Shown piece by piece: positions 18,598-27,622 of a stretch of 64,000 nucleotides of DNA. The notes under the pieces were generated by a model. It worked only from the letters and a program-made list of their open reading frames with translations, had not been told where the DNA came from and ran no database searches. The first letter of the stretch is position 1. Each line of letters opens with the position of its first letter. Source of the DNA: Algoriphagus mannitolivorans DSM 15301 (GTDB lineage: Bacteria; Bacteroidota; Bacteroidia; Cytophagales; Cyclobacteriaceae); the NCBI RefSeq assembly GCF_000429425.1, contig NZ_KE386902.1, positions 51,481-115,480 on the forward strand. Reading direction: 5' to 3'. A program made the translations under genes and the position numbers.

Positions 18598-20904
18598 TTA
18601 TCGCTTGATCAATTTTCCCGAATACAATCTGTTTTCAGAATAGACCGTGACAATATATACTCCTGTTGGCAGTGTTTGACAAAAATCAGCCAGTGAGTGT
18701 TCGTCTAACTCTTGTGAAAATAGGACTTGACCTTGAGTATTTCTGACCAAAACTCTTGAATTCTCAAATGATTTTTCTGGGAATTCAAGGTGTAAGGATC
18801 CGGAAATAAATGGATTCGGATAGATCAGTAGGTGCTCCTCTTTCCAATCTTTTCCAAATGTCCTAAATACCTTGCTCCATGAGGATTCCCCGGAAAGGTC
18901 AACTTGGCGAATTTGGTATAAATATGATCTGTAAATAGAGGCTTTTTCATCGATATAGCGGTACTCCCTAGGCTCAGAGGTGTTACCTTCTGAAGGAATT
19001 ACTCCCACTAGCGCCCAAGGCTCTCCTAATTTTTCGGTGCGGAAAATCTCAAAGAGCATATTGTCCTTTTCCGCCGCAAGCTTCCAAGTCACAAGATTGC
19101 CAGAAGGATGTTTTTTTGCGATGGTTTCAAGCCAAATTACTGGAAGGATGCTTAAAACCCGATAGCTCCCGATAGTGACGTTTTTTCCAGACAAATCATT
19201 CCATGTCAAATCCCGAACCGCCCAAAGATTAACCGGATCGATCCCCGGAACATGGGTGCCTCCCAAGGGATATCCAGTCCCCACTACTCGCAGGTCGTCG
19301 ACATTGTCCACAATCAACTGATCCGCAGAAAGTCGGACTTGAAGAGGTAAACTGCCAGAGGCAAACCCAGAAAATTGGAAAAAGCTAAAAAGCCGATAAA
19401 GTATCGGGGTTCCGTCATTGTCATCAAAGCCGGGGTCATGTTCAGCACCTTTATATTCAGTAAAACGGATACTCAAATTCCCTCCCACCGTGTTCCCCAG
19501 CAACTGTACTTTTCTGACCCCTCCATTATATGAATCTTCAAAAGGGAAAGTTGAATTCAGCCCGTTTAAGGAAAGGGGAATATTTTGGTAGGTGAATAGT
19601 CCAAGGTTTTTCCATTTTCCTCCCGAGTAGGTATAGCTGCCGAGTCCAGAGGTATTGATGATCAATTCTTTCCATTGAAAATCTATTTGACCCTGCTGAA
19701 GTGCAAGATTACGCTGAATTGTGAGATGGTCTCTCGGGAAAAATGTTCCTCCTGATTTATTTAGGGTCAAATCCCTAACCACCAAAGGAAAACCAATTAT
19801 TTCCTGATTTCCTGAGCCAGTGAGTACAAGGTGAGTGCTGTTGGTCAGGAAATTTCCAACGCCAGTTTTTTCTAAATTCCCATTTAAGAAAAGCTGAGCC
19901 GGAAGTTGAAGATTTTGATTGCTTTGCAAGACTACATCACCCACTGAATTGGGAATTCCGGCATCTGGATAGGAGCTGGAAAGGAAGGATTTGGGGCTGT
20001 TGCCTGACCGAAAAATGATTTTTCCGTTTAGCTGGTAATTTGCCGCTTCGATTCTTGGAGCACTTCCTTCCAAGATCAGTATCCCTCCGGGTTTGAGAAT
20101 AAAATTCAGGGCACTCACAGAACCACTGGTGGAACGGTTAAGAATGAGAGAATTGCATTCCGAAATCATCGTTGCCCCACTTTCAATCATGAGATTTCCA
20201 AATGGGCCTGTCCCAAAAACTGTGGTTTCTGTATTGAAAGAAAGGGTATTACAGACGTTTGGCAGCACAGAAGTATCCAATTTTTGAAGAAGATTTCCTG
20301 CTTTGACCGTAAACTGGAGGGCCTTCAAAGGAGATTCCAAAGTCAGGGTCTGTCCTGGATTGGGATCGAAAATGACGGAAAACCTGCTTTGGGTGGTTTG
20401 TGCACTCCAGCTGTTTTTTTGGATAATGGTCCTTGAATTTCCCTTGAACGTAATTGTGCTTGAAATTGAATTTCCGATCCAGTTTTGACTGTTCCAGGCA
20501 TTATCAGGCATACCGGGTGCTGGACCGGAAAAGGCTTGGAGAGTCCCAAATACGTCCAGATTGAATCCGTTAAGATTTAGTTTTTGGCCTGCACCGGTTT
20601 CCGCATTGATAAAAACACTTTTCACCTGCTCATTTCCGACCAGTCGGAGCGTATGGGTTTGGTCGATGTAGATGTCATTGGCTAAACTGGGTTTTGTGGA
20701 GGCGGGATTCCAAGAACTGCCGTTCCAAACAGCCCAGATTGCCGGATTAGGGAAATCCCCTGTGGCAATGGTTTTGTAGGAATTAATTTCTTGGCAAAGC
20801 CCGCTTTGAAGTAAGAGTATGGAGACTCCAACTGCCAGGAATATCCTGTATATTCGGCAGGTTAAATAGGAAAAATAGGCCAGAGTCCAGCTAATTCTAT
20901 CCAT
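18598..20904 (-). CDS. T9SS-exported protein with C-terminal sorting domain
   Basis: A 768-residue secreted protein of unknown function. It has a rather long N-terminus with a hydrophobic signal at about residues 18-37 (IFLAVGVSILLLQSGLC). The body is rich in beta-strand patterns with Asn, Gly and Thr (for example LNLNGFNLDVFGTL and LTLNKSGGTFFPRDHLTI), resembling a right-handed beta-helix. A C-terminal Por-type sorting domain is visible at about 690-768: YPNPFISGSLHLEF, QGQVLFSQ, LPTGVYIVTVYSENRLYSGKLIKR. Such domains direct export through the type IX system and anchoring or release at the surface. It is divergent from the DUF4105/Lnb-like gene with only 38 bases between starts. Confidence 0.85.
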   Translation of the reverse strand: MDRISWTLAYFSYLTCRIYRIFLAVGVSILLLQSGLCQEINSYKTIATGDFPNPAIWAVWNGSSWNPASTKPSLANDIYIDQTHTLRLVGNEQVKSVFINAETGAGQKLNLNGFNLDVFGTLQAFSGPAPGMPDNAWNSQNWIGNSISSTITFKGNSRTIIQKNSWSAQTTQSRFSVIFDPNPGQTLTLESPLKALQFTVKAGNLLQKLDTSVLPNVCNTLSFNTETTVFGTGPFGNLMIESGATMISECNSLILNRSTSGSVSALNFILKPGGILILEGSAPRIEAANYQLNGKIIFRSGNSPKSFLSSSYPDAGIPNSVGDVVLQSNQNLQLPAQLFLNGNLEKTGVGNFLTNSTHLVLTGSGNQEIIGFPLVVRDLTLNKSGGTFFPRDHLTIQRNLALQQGQIDFQWKELIINTSGLGSYTYSGGKWKNLGLFTYQNIPLSLNGLNSTFPFEDSYNGGVRKVQLLGNTVGGNLSIRFTEYKGAEHDPGFDDNDGTPILYRLFSFFQFSGFASGSLPLQVRLSADQLIVDNVDDLRVVGTGYPLGGTHVPGIDPVNLWAVRDLTWNDLSGKNVTIGSYRVLSILPVIWLETIAKKHPSGNLVTWKLAAEKDNMLFEIFRTEKLGEPWALVGVIPSEGNTSEPREYRYIDEKASIYRSYLYQIRQVDLSGESSWSKVFRTFGKDWKEEHLLIYPNPFISGSLHLEFPEKSFENSRVLVRNTQGQVLFSQELDEHSLADFCQTLPTGVYIVTVYSENRLYSGKLIKR

Positions 20905-20942
20905 AAAAAAGTATTGTTAAAAAGTAAGTTTAAGTTAATAAA

Positions 20943-22133
20943 ATGCCTTCAGTTCATAAAAAAATAGTCGTTTATTTTTGCCTGATATTCATGGCTTTAG
21001 CTTCAGCTCAAGCTCAGGTGTACGAAGTGAGTTTGCTGACTTGTGATCCCGGCAAGGAGCTGTATTCCAGCTTTGGGCACAGTGCCATCCGAGTGCGTGA
21101 GATTGGCTCGGAAGGAAGGGATTTGGTGTTCAACTTTGGCACTTTTGATTTCAATACCCCAAATTTCTATGGCAAGTTTGCGGCTGGAAAGCTGGATTAT
21201 ATGCTCAGTGTGACCACCTATGATCAGTTTATCATCGAGTACGACTACTTTAAGCGGGGAGTCAGAGAGCAAATCTTGGATCTAAGTGCCGATCAGAAGG
21301 ATTTCTTGGTTCAGCATCTTCAGGCTCAATACGATCCAGCGAGACGATTTTACCGATACGATTTCTTTTTTAACAATTGTGCCACCAAGATTCGGGATGC
21401 CTTTGAGATAGCCATAGGAAAGCAATTGGTCTGGAATGATCCTGAAGTGGCGGAGGAAAAGACTTTCCGAAACCTGATCGATGAATATGTTTACATACTT
21501 CCTTGGGCAGATCTGGGAATAGATTTAGCCTTGGGAGCAGTGATTGACAGGCCCGCAACAGCCAGAGAGGCTCAGTTTCTTCCGGATTACATGGAGCAAG
21601 CTTTCGCCAATGCCACCATTGAGGGACAGGGCCCGACCCGTCCCTTGGTTAAGGAGAGTCGGGTGATTTTAGAATATCCTCAAGAGGAACCCGGATTAGA
21701 TCTTTTAAACCCATATCTGGTACTCTGGGCTTTTGCCGTCGTGGTAGGACTGGTGACCTTTGTTGGATTTAGAAAAGGCAAATTGTATAAAGGAATGGAT
21801 ATTGGAATTTTCCTGGTATTAGGCCTATTAGGGGTGTTGATTACTTTCTTATGGTTTTTCACAGACCATTCTGCCACTAGGTCGAATTGGAACATCCTTT
21901 GGGCATTTCCAGGGCATTTAGCACTTGCTTGGGGTCTAATGAAAAAGTCAACTCCCTCCTGGATTTCAAAATATCTTTTGGGGACTTTGATCCTTACAGT
22001 TTTGGCTTTATTGGTTTGGATGATTGGTTTTCAGTCCTTCCATCCTTCTTTGGTTCCTTTGTTTTTGGTGCTGATTCTGAGAAGTAATTTTCTGTATTAT
22101 AATATGGAAAGGCTGGGTAGGGTTAATTCTTAA
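20943..22133 (+). CDS. DUF4105 / Lnb-like lipoprotein N-acyltransferase candidate
   Basis: A 396-residue protein with a signal sequence (about 1-24), a periplasmic domain and about five transmembrane helices at 245-390. The periplasmic part has the DUF4105 signature: [13 protein letters not shown] with His46, FNFGTFDF, and [16 protein letters not shown] with Cys146, suggesting a Cys-His active site. The membrane part has [20 protein letters not shown]. From memory of the literature, DUF4105 proteins of this layout were identified as Lnb, which adds the third acyl chain to lipoproteins in Bacteroidetes that lack Lnt. The assignment here is by family resemblance; no lipoprotein-processing gene is adjacent. 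Confidence 0.72.
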   Translation: MPSVHKKIVVYFCLIFMALASAQAQVYEVSLLTCDPGKELYSSFGHSAIRVREIGSEGRDLVFNFGTFDFNTPNFYGKFAAGKLDYMLSVTTYDQFIIEYDYFKRGVREQILDLSADQKDFLVQHLQAQYDPARRFYRYDFFFNNCATKIRDAFEIAIGKQLVWNDPEVAEEKTFRNLIDEYVYILPWADLGIDLALGAVIDRPATAREAQFLPDYMEQAFANATIEGQGPTRPLVKESRVILEYPQEEPGLDLLNPYLVLWAFAVVVGLVTFVGFRKGKLYKGMDIGIFLVLGLLGVLITFLWFFTDHSATRSNWNILWAFPGHLALAWGLMKKSTPSWISKYLLGTLILTVLALLVWMIGFQSFHPSLVPLFLVLILRSNFLYYNMERLGRVNS

Positions 22134-22183
22134 TTTGGGAATTTATAAACCTTTTGCCCCCTTTAAGGCGTTGGGAAGAAGCT

Positions 22184-24226
22184 ATGGAATTCAAACTCAC
22201 TTCAGATTACCAGCCTACCGGTGACCAACCTCAAGCGATAAAGCAGCTGACCGAGGGGGTAAATGCCGGGGATTCCTCTCAGGTATTGTTAGGGGTAACT
22301 GGGTCCGGGAAGACTTTCACCATTGCCAATGTAATCCAACAAACTCAGCGGCCGACATTGGTTTTAAGTCACAATAAAACCTTGGCGGCCCAGCTTTATG
22401 GAGAATTCAAGCAGTTTTTCCCGGAAAATGCCGTTGAGTATTTTATCTCCTATTACGACTACTACCAGCCTGAGGCATTCATTCCCAGCTCCGGGACTTA
22501 TATCGAAAAAGATCTCAGCATCAATGAGGAAATAGAAAAACTCAGGCTCAGCTCCACTTCATCTTTACTTTCGGGCCGAAGAGATGTGATCGTTGTGGCT
22601 TCTGTTTCCTGTATTTATGGTATTGGAAATCCGGAGGAGTTTGGAAAAAATGTTCTCCGGTTGCAGGAAGGTGATATTATCCCAAGAAATCAACTTCTTT
22701 TCAAGTTGGTGGATATTCTATACAGCAGAACACAGCAAGATTTGACTCATGGGACCTTCCGGGTCAAAGGTGATACGGTCGATATTTTTGTGGCCTATGC
22801 GGATTTTGCCTATAGAATTTTCTTTTGGGGAGATGAAATAGAAGCCATTCAGAGAATAGAGCCCAGTACAGGAAAGAAGCTGTCGGATGAGAAAATCATT
22901 TCTATTTTTCCGGCAAATCTTTTTGTCACTGGAAGAGATACTATCCAAACAGCCATTCACGAAATTCAGGATGACATGGTGGCTCAGGTTAACTTTTTTG
23001 AAAAAGAAGGAAAATTTCTGGAGGCTAAACGACTTCAGGAGAGAACCGAGTTTGATCTGGAGATGATCCGTGAATTGGGCTATTGTTCAGGAGTAGAAAA
23101 CTATTCGCGGTACTTTGATCGGAGAAAACCCGGAACAAGACCATTCTGCCTGTTGGATTATTTTCCGGATGATTTTTTGTTGGTGATTGACGAAAGCCAC
23201 GTGACTGTCCCGCAAATCCGAGCGATGTGGGGAGGTGATAGGTCCAGAAAAGTCAATTTGGTCGATTATGGATTTAGACTGCCTTCAGCACTGGACAACA
23301 GACCATTGAAGTTCGAAGAATTCGAGCAGCTGACCAATCAGGTTATTTACGTGTCGGCTACTCCGGCAGACTACGAGCTTGCCCTGACTGAAGGGGTAGT
23401 GGTGGAGCAAATTATCCGACCCACGGGTCTTTTGGATCCTATCATTGAGGTTAGGCCGAGTCAAAACCAAATCGATGATCTTTTGGAAGAAATCGACCAA
23501 ACCATCAAGACTGATGCACGCGTGTTGGTGACGACTTTGACTAAAAGAATGGCGGAAGAACTTCAGAAATTCCTCGAAAGAGCAGGAGTCAAATCCCGAT
23601 ACATTCACTCCGAAGTAAAAACCCTGGACAGGGTAGAAATCTTGAGGGAATTAAGATTAGGGGTATTTGATGTTTTGGTAGGGGTGAATTTGCTGAGAGA
23701 GGGATTAGACCTTCCGGAAGTTTCGTTAGTGGCGATTTTGGATGCGGATAAGGAAGGATTTCTGAGAAATGAGCGCTCTTTGGTGCAGACTATCGGACGG
23801 GCTGCCCGAAATTCTGAGGGGAGGGTGATCATGTACGCAGATCATATCACGGACTCTATGCAGGCCGCTATTGACGAGACCAAGCGTAGGAGGGCACTTC
23901 AGACGGCATATAATGAAGAGCATGGAATCACACCAAAGACGGTAATCAAGTCCAGAGACAAAATCATGGGTCAAACCAAGGTGGCTGATTCTAAAAAGAA
24001 TGCGAAAATCTATGCTGAACCAATGCCGGGAGAAGAAGTGATGGCCGCAGATCCAGTGGTGGCATATCTGAGTAAGGATAAGCTGGAGAAGTTGATTCAG
24101 CAGACTCAAAAGCAGATGGAAAAAGCAGCCAAAGAGCTCAACTTTATGGAAGCTGCCCGACTTCGGGACGAGTGGATGGCTCAGAAAAAGAGATTGGAAG
24201 ACCTCAATAGAGGCTTAGGGAATTAA
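22184..24226 (+). CDS. uvrB: Excinuclease ABC subunit B
   Basis: A 680-residue DNA-repair helicase-like subunit that receives damaged DNA from UvrA and recruits UvrC. I chose the ATG at 22184, preceded by GGGAAGAAG, over an upstream in-frame TTG, because [19 protein letters not shown] is the normal UvrB beginning. Walker A GVTGSGKT is at about 37-44, the beta-hairpin [21 protein letters not shown] follows near residue 90, DESH is near 330, and the C-terminal UVR domain ([22 protein letters not shown]) is complete. An AlbA_2-domain gene starts 10 bases after it, so the two are probably one transcript. Confidence 0.97.
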   Translation: MEFKLTSDYQPTGDQPQAIKQLTEGVNAGDSSQVLLGVTGSGKTFTIANVIQQTQRPTLVLSHNKTLAAQLYGEFKQFFPENAVEYFISYYDYYQPEAFIPSSGTYIEKDLSINEEIEKLRLSSTSSLLSGRRDVIVVASVSCIYGIGNPEEFGKNVLRLQEGDIIPRNQLLFKLVDILYSRTQQDLTHGTFRVKGDTVDIFVAYADFAYRIFFWGDEIEAIQRIEPSTGKKLSDEKIISIFPANLFVTGRDTIQTAIHEIQDDMVAQVNFFEKEGKFLEAKRLQERTEFDLEMIRELGYCSGVENYSRYFDRRKPGTRPFCLLDYFPDDFLLVIDESHVTVPQIRAMWGGDRSRKVNLVDYGFRLPSALDNRPLKFEEFEQLTNQVIYVSATPADYELALTEGVVVEQIIRPTGLLDPIIEVRPSQNQIDDLLEEIDQTIKTDARVLVTTLTKRMAEELQKFLERAGVKSRYIHSEVKTLDRVEILRELRLGVFDVLVGVNLLREGLDLPEVSLVAILDADKEGFLRNERSLVQTIGRAARNSEGRVIMYADHITDSMQAAIDETKRRRALQTAYNEEHGITPKTVIKSRDKIMGQTKVADSKKNAKIYAEPMPGEEVMAADPVVAYLSKDKLEKLIQQTQKQMEKAAKELNFMEAARLRDEWMAQKKRLEDLNRGLGN

Positions 24227-24236
24227 AAAATCAATC

Positions 24237-24872
24237 ATGAATCTTCAAGAAGTAAGATCCTTAGCCTCCAAGGGAGAAGGTCTGAAAATCGAATTCAAGA
24301 AAAAAGCTGCCTTCCCTGAGAAGATTGTCAGAGAGGTGATCGCCTTTGCCAATACCCTTGGAGGGGATCTCTTGATTGGAGTGGAAGACGATGGGACGGT
24401 CAGCGGACAGCGGTTTATTGAGGAGGAAATTTTTGTGATGGAAAAGGCTATCCGGGAATTGGTTTTTCCGGATTTGGACTTTGAGGTATATTCTTTCAAG
24501 CTGAATGAAAAGAAAGGGGTGGCGGTTTTTCGTATCCCAATTAGTCCGAGTAGGCCTCACTATTTAAAAGAAAAAGACCGGAAGCAAGCTTATGTCCGGG
24601 TGGATGACCGATCTGTGCAGGCCAGCAGAGAGGTATGGGAGGTCCTTAAAAAAAGCAAGAATCCGAAAGACACTGTTTTTACCTATGGAAAAAAAGAGGA
24701 AATCTTGATGAAGGCTTTGGGAGAAAATGAAAAAATCACCCTGAGGGAATTCGCCAAATTGGCTCAATTGCCCAAGTTTTTAGCCTCCAAGACCTTAGTG
24801 AGATTGGTGACTGCCAATGTCTTGAATATCCATCCTCAGGAAGGGGAAGATTATTTTACTTTGAAAGACTAG
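24237..24872 (+). CDS. AlbA_2 (Schlafen-type) putative DNA-binding/ATP-binding protein
   Basis: A 211-residue protein with the AlbA_2 domain at about residues 8-130: EGLKIEFKKKAAFPEKIVREVIAFANTLGGDLLIGVEDDGTVSG, then PSRPHYLKEKDRKQAYVRVDDRSVQASREV. The C-terminal 70 residues look like a winged helix (ENEKITLREFAKLAQLPKFLASKTLVRLVTANVL). AlbA_2 proteins are often annotated as transcriptional regulators or ATP-binding proteins, and the Schlafen family includes nucleases; the function here is unknown. It lies 10 bases after uvrB and its last 17 bases overlap the convergent PLP-enzyme gene. Confidence 0.8.
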   Translation: MNLQEVRSLASKGEGLKIEFKKKAAFPEKIVREVIAFANTLGGDLLIGVEDDGTVSGQRFIEEEIFVMEKAIRELVFPDLDFEVYSFKLNEKKGVAVFRIPISPSRPHYLKEKDRKQAYVRVDDRSVQASREVWEVLKKSKNPKDTVFTYGKKEEILMKALGENEKITLREFAKLAQLPKFLASKTLVRLVTANVLNIHPQEGEDYFTLKD

Positions 24873-25809
24873 GAAGAAGGATCCCGGTTTTTTGGCTGAA
24901 GCCTACATTTCCTTGTAAGCCACCAGTATGTAAAAGAAGGATTTTTGAACCTGTTGGGAAATAGTTTTTCTGGATCAGCTCGATTACTCCAAAAGCCATC
25001 TTACCGGTATAAACGGGATCCAGTACCACTCCAAATTCTTCGAAAAACCAATGGATAAAATCGATTAACTCGGGTTTCCATTTGGCATATCCTCCAAAAT
25101 GATAGGATGCCATTATTTCCAGGCTTCCTTTTGGCTGAATGTCAAATACATTCAATTTATCCCGGACCTCCTGATGGATAAAATCCCCTTTAAGCGAGGA
25201 GAATCCCATTAGTTTTTGTTCTGCTTGGATACTTCCGGCCAAACCGGCAAAAGTTCCTCCGGTTCCGATGGAGGTACAGATATGGGTATAATTAATCGTG
25301 TTTGGTCCCAGAATTTCCTGAGTACCTTGAATTGCCAGCGAATTCGTGCCACCCTCAGGGATTAAATAGAACTCTCCCAACCGCTTTTCCAATTCCCGAA
25401 CAAATTCTGGAGAGTTTTTCCTTCGGTAAGTTTCCCGATCTAAAAAGTGAAGCTTCATTCCCTGAGCTTTTGCAAAGGCCAAAGTGGGGTTTTTCTCGTC
25501 GAAATAATCCCCGCGAATCATCCCGATGGATAGCAATCCTTCAAGTTTGGCAGCGGCCGCGCAGGCATAAATGTGATTGGAATATGCCCCTCCAAAGGTA
25601 AGAATGGTGTTTTTACCCCTCTTCTTAGCTTCCTCCAGATTATATTTAAGTTTATAAAATTTATTTCCCGAAGCTTGGGGATGGGCTTGGTCTAATCTAA
25701 GCATAGCCACCTGCAAGCCTTTTTCTAAAAAAAGAGGATGATTCAATAGTTGGATTTCCGGAGGATTTAGAACAAGCATATGTGAGCTTTTGCCAAAGTT
25801 AAGCGACAT
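24856..25809 (-). CDS. PLP-dependent ACC deaminase / D-cysteine desulfhydrase family enzyme
   Basis: A 317-residue fold-type II PLP enzyme. The cofactor Lys is in SGNKFYKLKYNL (K50), and FGGAYSNHIYACAAAAKLEGL is the Asn/His-containing block that follows it. The phosphate-binding loop is SIGTGGTFAGLAGS. In this family, activities include deamination of 1-aminocyclopropane-1-carboxylate and desulfhydration of D-cysteine; residues needed to separate them are not decisive here. Start ATG at 25807-25809; an internal ATG 10 codons later is possible. It overlaps the AlbA_2 gene at the 3' end and is divergent from the RluD-type gene by 17 bases. Confidence 0.85.
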   Translation of the reverse strand: MSLNFGKSSHMLVLNPPEIQLLNHPLFLEKGLQVAMLRLDQAHPQASGNKFYKLKYNLEEAKKRGKNTILTFGGAYSNHIYACAAAAKLEGLLSIGMIRGDYFDEKNPTLAFAKAQGMKLHFLDRETYRRKNSPEFVRELEKRLGEFYLIPEGGTNSLAIQGTQEILGPNTINYTHICTSIGTGGTFAGLAGSIQAEQKLMGFSSLKGDFIHQEVRDKLNVFDIQPKGSLEIMASYHFGGYAKWKPELIDFIHWFFEEFGVVLDPVYTGKMAFGVIELIQKNYFPTGSKILLLHTGGLQGNVGFSQKTGILLPSLSK

Positions 25810-25822
25810 CCTCCTATTTTTG
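25788..25822 (+). promoter_or_regulatory. Putative -33/-7 promoter of the RluD-type gene, near-leaderless
   Basis: TTTTG at 25788-25792 and TATTTTTG at 25815-25822 are 22 bases apart, which fits the Bacteroidota TTTG / TAnnTTTG promoter. The ATG follows only 4 bases after the -7 box, so transcription would begin at or next to the start codon. The box lies inside the 5' end of the divergent PLP-enzyme gene. Confidence 0.5.
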
Positions 25823-25826
25823 TGAT

Positions 25827-26861
25827 ATGAACCAGCGACCAGACGAAGACTTCGAGGAAGACGAATTAGAATTATACGAGCATCACCGGATTCTTGTGGA
25901 CAAAGGTCAATCCCCCGTGAGGATTGATAAATTTCTAACAGAAAAGGTCGCCAATGCCACCCGAAATAAGGTTCAGCAAGCCATAGATTCAGGGACTATT
26001 CTGGTCAATGGACAGCCAACCAAGGCCAATTATAAAATAAAGGCCTCCGATGAAATCAAGGTGTTGATGGAGAAGCCTCCTAGGGATACTGAAGTTATTT
26101 CTGAAAACATTCCCTTGGATATTGTTTACGAAGATCCCCATCTTTTGATTGTCAACAAACCTCCGGGTATGGTTGTCCACCCTGCCCATGGAAACTGGAC
26201 TGGCACCCTGGTAAATGGGTTGGTTTACCATTTTCAGCATCTTCCAGAGATGAAGGGGAACGTGGGTAGGCCAGGTCTGGTGCACAGGATAGATAAAGAC
26301 ACCTCAGGCTTATTGGTAGTTGCGAAAACAGAGGAGGCTATGACCCCATTGGCCGCACAGTTTTTTCACCACACGATAGACCGAACCTATTTGGCATTGG
26401 TGTGGGGAGAGCCCGAGCAGGACTCTGGAACTATTGTAGGACATGTTGGAAGAAGTGCCAAGGACCGAAAGGTGATGGACGTTTTTCCGGATGGCAGTCA
26501 GGGCAAGCATGCCGTGACTCATTGGAAGGTGGTGAGGAGACTGAGGTATGTGACTTTGGTGCAGTGTAATCTAGAAACAGGCCGTACCCACCAAATCCGG
26601 GCTCATATGCGGTTTTTGGGACATCCGCTTTTTAATGATGCCATGTATGGAGGAGACAAAATCCGTAAAGGGACCCAGTTTGCGAAATACAAGGCCTTTG
26701 TTCAAAACTGTTTTGATTTGATGCCCAGACAGGCCCTTCATGCGATGAGTTTGGGGTTCATACACCCGGTTACCAAAGAGAAAATATACTTTGAAGCTCC
26801 CTTACCGGAGGATTTTTCAAGTGTATTAGACAAATGGGATAATTATGTAAAGCACGAATGA
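25827..26861 (+). CDS. RluA/RluD-family 23S rRNA pseudouridine synthase
   Basis: A 344-residue enzyme converting uridines in the 23S rRNA to pseudouridine; the RluD type targets helix 69. The S4 domain is at about 29-85 (VRIDKFLTEKVANATRNKVQ). The catalytic motif HRIDKDTSGLLVVAK has Asp156, and GRTHQIRAHMRFLGHPLFNDAMYGG completes the RluA family signature. Length and an acidic N-terminal extension (EDFEEDELELYE) are normal for Bacteroidota homologues. RluD is the best guess, but RluC or another RluA paralogue remains possible. It is divergent from the PLP gene. Confidence 0.9.
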   Translation: MNQRPDEDFEEDELELYEHHRILVDKGQSPVRIDKFLTEKVANATRNKVQQAIDSGTILVNGQPTKANYKIKASDEIKVLMEKPPRDTEVISENIPLDIVYEDPHLLIVNKPPGMVVHPAHGNWTGTLVNGLVYHFQHLPEMKGNVGRPGLVHRIDKDTSGLLVVAKTEEAMTPLAAQFFHHTIDRTYLALVWGEPEQDSGTIVGHVGRSAKDRKVMDVFPDGSQGKHAVTHWKVVRRLRYVTLVQCNLETGRTHQIRAHMRFLGHPLFNDAMYGGDKIRKGTQFAKYKAFVQNCFDLMPRQALHAMSLGFIHPVTKEKIYFEAPLPEDFSSVLDKWDNYVKHE

Positions 26862-27064
26862 TTGCTTAATTGCTAATAAAACATCGAATTACATATATTT
26901 TTTGCATAAAAATGATCTTTAAAATGAATAAAAGGTAAATTTTTCAATTCCCATTGAAGAATCGTCAAAAATCAAGTCTGATCAAAAGGGTTAATTAACG
27001 AATAGATATTATTCAAACGTTTTCCTTAAAAATAATGTAAAAATTCAGATTAATTCTTGAATAA

Positions 27065-27097
27065 TTTGCAAAACAAATGAAATGCCTGCTATATTTG
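27065..27097 (+). promoter_or_regulatory. Putative promoter of tRNA-like copy 1
   Basis: TTTG at 27065-27068 and TATATTTG at 27090-27097, 21 bases apart, match the -33/-7 pattern well. Start of transcription is predicted near 27103. Before this, 26862-27064 is AT-rich sequence with no gene visible. Confidence 0.6.
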
Positions 27098-27151
27098 AAT
27101 CAACAAACAAGCTCATAAAAGATGAGCGGATAAGTTTGACAAACACAGATA

Positions 27152-27278
27152 CTGTAGGATGTTGAAACTGGCAGACAAGCCCTCCTGTCTCGGGGGTGGA
27201 GATCATTGGACAAAGCAATTAGCGAGCTCGTAATTTTGCCTAACTACTCCGTGGAGGTTCGAATCCTTCTCCTACAGC
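27152..27278 (+). ncRNA. tRNA-like RNA, copy 1 (class II body, 56-nt variable region)
   Basis: A complete class II tRNA fold. The 7-bp acceptor is 27153-27159 with 27270-27276 and can be extended by C27152-G27277. The D stem is TTG/CAA (27162-27164 with 27176-27178), with loop AAACTGGCAGA resembling tRNA-Leu. The anticodon stem is CCCTC/GGGGG (27180-27184 with 27192-27196), loop CTGTCTC, anticodon GUC. The T stem is GGAGG/CCTTC (27253-27257 with 27265-27269), loop TTCGAAT. Bases 15 and 48 are A and T, as in normal tertiary pairing. The variable region (27197-27252) starts with stem GGAG/CTCC and encloses 45 nt with a further hairpin (AATTA at 27218-27222, TAATT at 27231-27235). CCA is not encoded. 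A leader hairpin GCTCAT/ATGAGC (27111-27127) precedes it. The structure is read by eye; identity and role are unknown. Confidence 0.8.
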
Positions 27279-27311
27279 AGGTTATTTTGGGTTTATTGTT
27301 AATTGACTAAG

Positions 27312-27340
27312 ACCATGGAATTTTATTTCATGGTTTTTTT
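27312..27340 (+). terminator. Terminator after tRNA-like copy 1
   Basis: ACCATG at 27312-27317 pairs with CATGGT at 27329-27334, followed by a run of seven T. It lies 35 bases after the acceptor stem. The following 27341-27589 is AT-rich, with an isolated TAATTTTG box at 27557-27564 and no gene visible. Confidence 0.7.
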
Positions 27341-27589
27341 ATTGCCTAAATTTTAAAAGACAGAATTAAATTTGGCATTTTGTTAAGGTTTTAAAATAAA
27401 AGGACTGGGATTTGCCCTTGGTTAACAATTTCCCAACAAAGCGATATTTTTACGAAGATTAAATTCAAAAACAGCAATAGATAATCGTTTTCATTATAAA
27501 TAATGTAAAAAAATAAAATAAAACTTGCATTAATTTTAATAAATGAATCATATCCTTAATTTTGAAGCATCAAGTTCTCAAACCTATTT

Positions 27590-27622
27590 CTCCTAATTCA
27601 AAAAGCTCTTTAGGAGCTTTTT
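27590..27622 (+). terminator. Terminator with competing stem, between the two tRNA-like genes
   Basis: AAAAAGCTC at 27600-27608 pairs with GAGCTTTTT at 27614-27622. CTCCTAA at 27590-27596 can instead pair with TTAGGAG at 27610-27616, which would break the terminator. The sequence just before it resembles the 3' end of the tRNA-like genes (TTCTCCTA), so it could be a remnant of a third copy, or a small regulated RNA. Confidence 0.55.

Noticed and set aside
27153-27277. Calling the RNA a standard tRNA-Leu or tRNA-Asp
   Set aside because: The body is Leu-like, the anticodon is Asp, base 37 is a pyrimidine and the variable region is several times too long, so no amino-acid name is justified.
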